Assembly: GCA_036897625.1 (NCBI GenBank)
Contig: JAYMTA010001008.1
Span: forward strand, 1 to 22,429
DNA from: Pelargonium cotyledonis
Lineage: Eukaryota > Streptophyta > Magnoliopsida > Geraniales > Geraniaceae
Length of the DNA: 22,429 bases
Reading direction: 5' to 3'
The notes under the pieces are model-generated. The model made no database searches and had not been told where the DNA came from. It saw only the letters and a list, made by a program, of their open reading frames with translations. Positions within the stretch are counted from its first letter, which is position 1. Each line of letters begins with the position of its first letter. Shown piece by piece: positions 20,541 through 22,429 of this stretch. The translations under genes were made by a program, and so were the position numbers.

Positions 20541-20639
20541 TGCGATGGAAGTGAAGAGGTGGGAGCACGATTGAAGTATTTGAAACTGACCATATTCGAT
20601 GCGGTTCCTAATATATGCTGTCACGTCTCGTCAATGGAG

Positions 20640-21023
20640 AGACTGGCCGGCTCACGTTTTTCTTAACTAGTAACAACATCCAATGAGAGCGCGCCATCTG
20701 GCAATAGAGTCACCAACAACACTTCCGCAGTTCGATATCTTGAAGCACCAATCCATATGCAATATTAGGCACCAGCTATATATTCATGTTACAAATATCT
20801 CAGTCCTCGATGAGGAAATGCATTTTCAGGACTAGTATGTGTTCATGATGTGGTCCATATGGTGATAATGTGCCTCAAAACAAACAATTATATGCAACAA
20901 ACATAAATTCAGCAAATGAAGAAATTGGGCAAAAGCATGTTTGTCAATATAGACACACAAAAGATTGAAATCCTAATTCAATTGACAATATCCCCAAAAT
21001 CCCAAACCCTAGCCGAGTCAAAT
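20640..21023. other. Upstream DNA of the small membrane gene and H2B 3'UTR
   Basis: The left half is upstream DNA of the small membrane-protein gene; the right half is the trailer of H2B. A telo-box-like AAACCCTA occurs on the + strand at 21004-21011, inside the H2B trailer, where it has no obvious role. I see no separate gene, and no stem-loop of the animal histone 3' type, which plants do not use. Confidence 0.45.
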
Positions 21024-21482
21024 TCAAGAGCTCGTGAACTTGGTCACTGCCTTGGTTCCCTCCGACACGGCGTGCTTGGCCAGCTCACCGGGAAGCACGA
21101 GCCTCACGGCGGTCTGGGTTTCCCCGGGAGTGATGGTGGGCTTCTTGTTGTACCTAGCGAGCTTGGAGGACTCCTGAGCAAGCTTCTCGAAGATGTCGTT
21201 GATGAAGCTGTTCATGATCCCCATGGCCTTACTGGAGATCCCGATGTCGGGGTGGACTTGCTTGAGGACCTTGAAGATGTAGATCTTGTAGGTCTCGACG
21301 TTCTTCTTCGACCTCTTCTTCTTCTTGTCTACGGCGGCTGCGCCTCCTTCCTTGGGAAGTTTCTTGCCGGCCTTTGGCTTCTTCTCCGCCGGAGCCTTCT
21401 CTGCCACCGCGGACTTCTTCTCCTCCGCCTTGTCGGCGGCGGGTTTCTTCTCGGCGGGCTTCTTCTCTGCCTTTGGCGCCAT
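21024..21482 (-). CDS. H2B: Histone H2B
   Basis: Core histone that pairs with H2A in the nucleosome. Intronless, 152 aa, GC-rich, as usual for plant H2B genes. The N-terminal tail is the plant type with repeated AEKKPA motifs (residues 4-45). The histone fold begins at about [20 protein letters not shown] and continues through [19 protein letters not shown]. The C-terminal helix carries both acidic-patch glutamates (E133, E141), and the ubiquitinated lysine of the GTKAVTKF tail is present (K144). The motif normally TSREIQ reads TPGETQ at residues 118-123: Ser to Pro, Arg to Gly and Ile to Thr in one of the least variable parts of the protein. See the separate finding. Apart from this the gene looks intact and expressed. 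Frames on the opposite strand (20916-21494) and in another frame (21229-21507) are shadows. Confidence 0.97.
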   Translation of the reverse strand: MAPKAEKKPAEKKPAADKAEEKKSAVAEKAPAEKKPKAGKKLPKEGGAAAVDKKKKRSKKNVETYKIYIFKVLKQVHPDIGISSKAMGIMNSFINDIFEKLAQESSKLARYNKKPTITPGETQTAVRLVLPGELAKHAVSEGTKAVTKFTSS

Positions 21483-21582
21483 AAGAAATTTTGAGGGAAA
21501 TTAACAAGAAATTTGGGGAATTATATGAGGTGAGTTGTGAGCGAACGGCGAGCTTGATGAGATAGAGAAGAGTATGGGATTG

Positions 21583-21792
21583 TGTTTTTATAGAAGAAGT
21601 TGCTTGGTTTTGATTGGGTTTGAGACGATGTGAAGGATCGGTGACATGGCGTAATATTAGTCGTTGATTCTAATGAACTGTATGTGAGGATCGACGGCTG
21701 GAGAAATATGTGAAATGTGGTTTACGTGGCAGGTGGATCCAAATGGGTTGCCTGTTGTTTGCCACGATGTGCGGTTTGGATCGATGACGTGG
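21583..21792 (-). promoter_or_regulatory. H2B promoter: TATA box, CCAAT box and histone hexamer
   Basis: On the - strand: CTATAAAA at 21586-21593 (about 105 bases before the start codon), a CCAAT box at 21613-21617, a CCACGT core at 21724-21729, and CCACGTCA at 21785-21792. CCACGTCA is the plant histone hexamer recognised by bZIP factors and linked to S-phase expression. I did not find a clear CGCGGATC octamer. Confidence 0.6.
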
Positions 21793-21800
21793 TACTACAT

Positions 21801-21845
21801 TTCCAGAAATACTTTTTTTTTTATCATCTGATTCCAGAAATACTT
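21801..21845 (+). repeat. 14-bp direct repeat flanking a T-rich spacer
   Basis: TTCCAGAAATACTT occurs at 21801-21814 and again at 21832-21845, with a 17-base spacer that starts with a T run. It could be a local duplication or a target-site duplication around a tiny insertion. Confidence 0.8.
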
Positions 21846-21869
21846 GCGACCATGGCAATGAATTCTTTA

Positions 21870-22355
21870 AATAGTTAAAAAAAAAAAAAAAAACCATTAA
21901 CATTCGTGACTAATTTTGATTAAATACGAAAGTTTTTTTTTTTTAAAGATGAATCCAATTATATTAATAATCGAAATCAATTACAACATAATATAATGAT
22001 TCCAGCTATCCGAACCAGGTACAGACCATGGAAACCCCACAAATGAGACCTATCATCACTGATTCAATGACACATAAGGCGAATATAATCTCATTCGAAT
22101 CCACTACACTCAAGACCAACCTAAAGTTAGACCACAAGAACTGGAAATAAAATATAACAAGACAAAATATAATCTGCAACTTAACATCAAAACAATCCAC
22201 AACTAGAACTAACAGGAATTGAAAATAACAACTGACAATAAACCAAACCCGCTGCAGTTACGAACCCTGTCTAGGCTTACTAGGTCCTAACACGAGACCC
22301 AACACGGCAAAAGCAGAACTAAAGAAACCAACCTCCATGGCTATTGAGACTTGAA
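21870..22355. other. Right flank without a supported gene
   Basis: An A run (about 21878-21894) and a T run (about 21933-21945) are followed by 400 bases of moderately AT-rich sequence that reads on the - strand like a transcript tail ending in poly(A) at the T run. It could be the 3' end of a gene or retroelement lying beyond the window; no frame over 64 codons is present and nothing is recognised. Confidence 0.35.
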
Positions 22356-22429
22356 ACCACGCCGGGTGGACCCCGACCCCCTACGGGGGGCCCCCCACCC
22401 CCCCCGCCACGAAGCCCCCCCCTCTACTT
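22356..22429. other. C/G-homopolymer contig end, probably low-quality sequence
   Basis: Composition changes abruptly to runs of C and G (six Gs followed directly by six Cs, then longer C runs) over the last 70 bases, unlike anything else in the window. This pattern is typical of poor base calls at the end of a read or contig rather than plant genomic DNA. Confidence 0.7.

Noticed and set aside
20916-21494. 192-codon Leu/Gly-rich frame on the + strand over H2B
   Set aside because: It is the complement of the histone H2B gene; the Leu-rich repeats are the reverse of its Lys/Glu-rich tail.
21229-21507. Arg/Glu-rich 92-codon - strand frame overlapping H2B
   Set aside because: It is an out-of-frame reading of the H2B tail codons.

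Overview
The window is nuclear DNA from a flowering plant, most likely a eudicot. Intergenic DNA is AT-rich, introns are T-rich with GT..AG borders, exons are small, and the encoded proteins are plant-type: a cytosolic UDP-xylose synthase, an ACT-repeat (ACR) protein, an ALY export factor and a plant histone H2B. I cannot resolve the family or species. The window reads as ordinary gene-dense euchromatin. I found no CRISPR array, tRNA, rRNA or prokaryotic-style system, and no clearly new biological system; the unusual signals are small.

Layout. 1-1100: AT-rich flank. 1104-5550 (+): UDP-xylose synthase with a 5'UTR intron and 12 coding exons (346 aa). 5587-5819: probable tRNA-derived SINE with a doubled body between 10-bp direct repeats. 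6188-8632 (+): ACR9/ACR10-type ACT-domain protein, 6 exons (421 aa), with a possible alternative spliced C-terminus reaching 9073. 9808-15041 (+): 11-exon gene for a conserved plant protein of unknown function (372 aa) with a C-terminal hydrophobic segment and a KKKN tail; its introns hold two hAT-like miniature elements. 15042-16352: convergent intergenic region with a candidate intron in the ALY 3'UTR. 16353-19210 (-): ALY/THO4 mRNA export adaptor (244 aa). 20108-20473 (-): short GC-rich intronless membrane protein (121 aa). 21024-21482 (-): histone H2B (152 aa) with a histone-type promoter. 21800-22429: gene-poor flank ending in about 70 bases of C/G homopolymer sequence that looks like poor-quality contig end.

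The genes do not form a pathway. They are independently transcribed housekeeping genes: nucleotide-sugar supply for cell walls, amino-acid sensing or signalling, an unknown probable membrane protein, mRNA export and chromatin. Three carry a telo-box (AAACCCTA or its complement) in the 5' leader, common in highly expressed plant genes. The coding exon borders given were derived by hand; for every multi-exon gene the exon lengths sum to an open frame with matching splice phases.

Points most worth checking: the dimeric SINE, the in-frame alternative terminal exon of the ACR gene, the ALY 3'UTR intron, the clustered changes in the normally invariant H2B TSREIQ motif, and the two hAT-like insertions.
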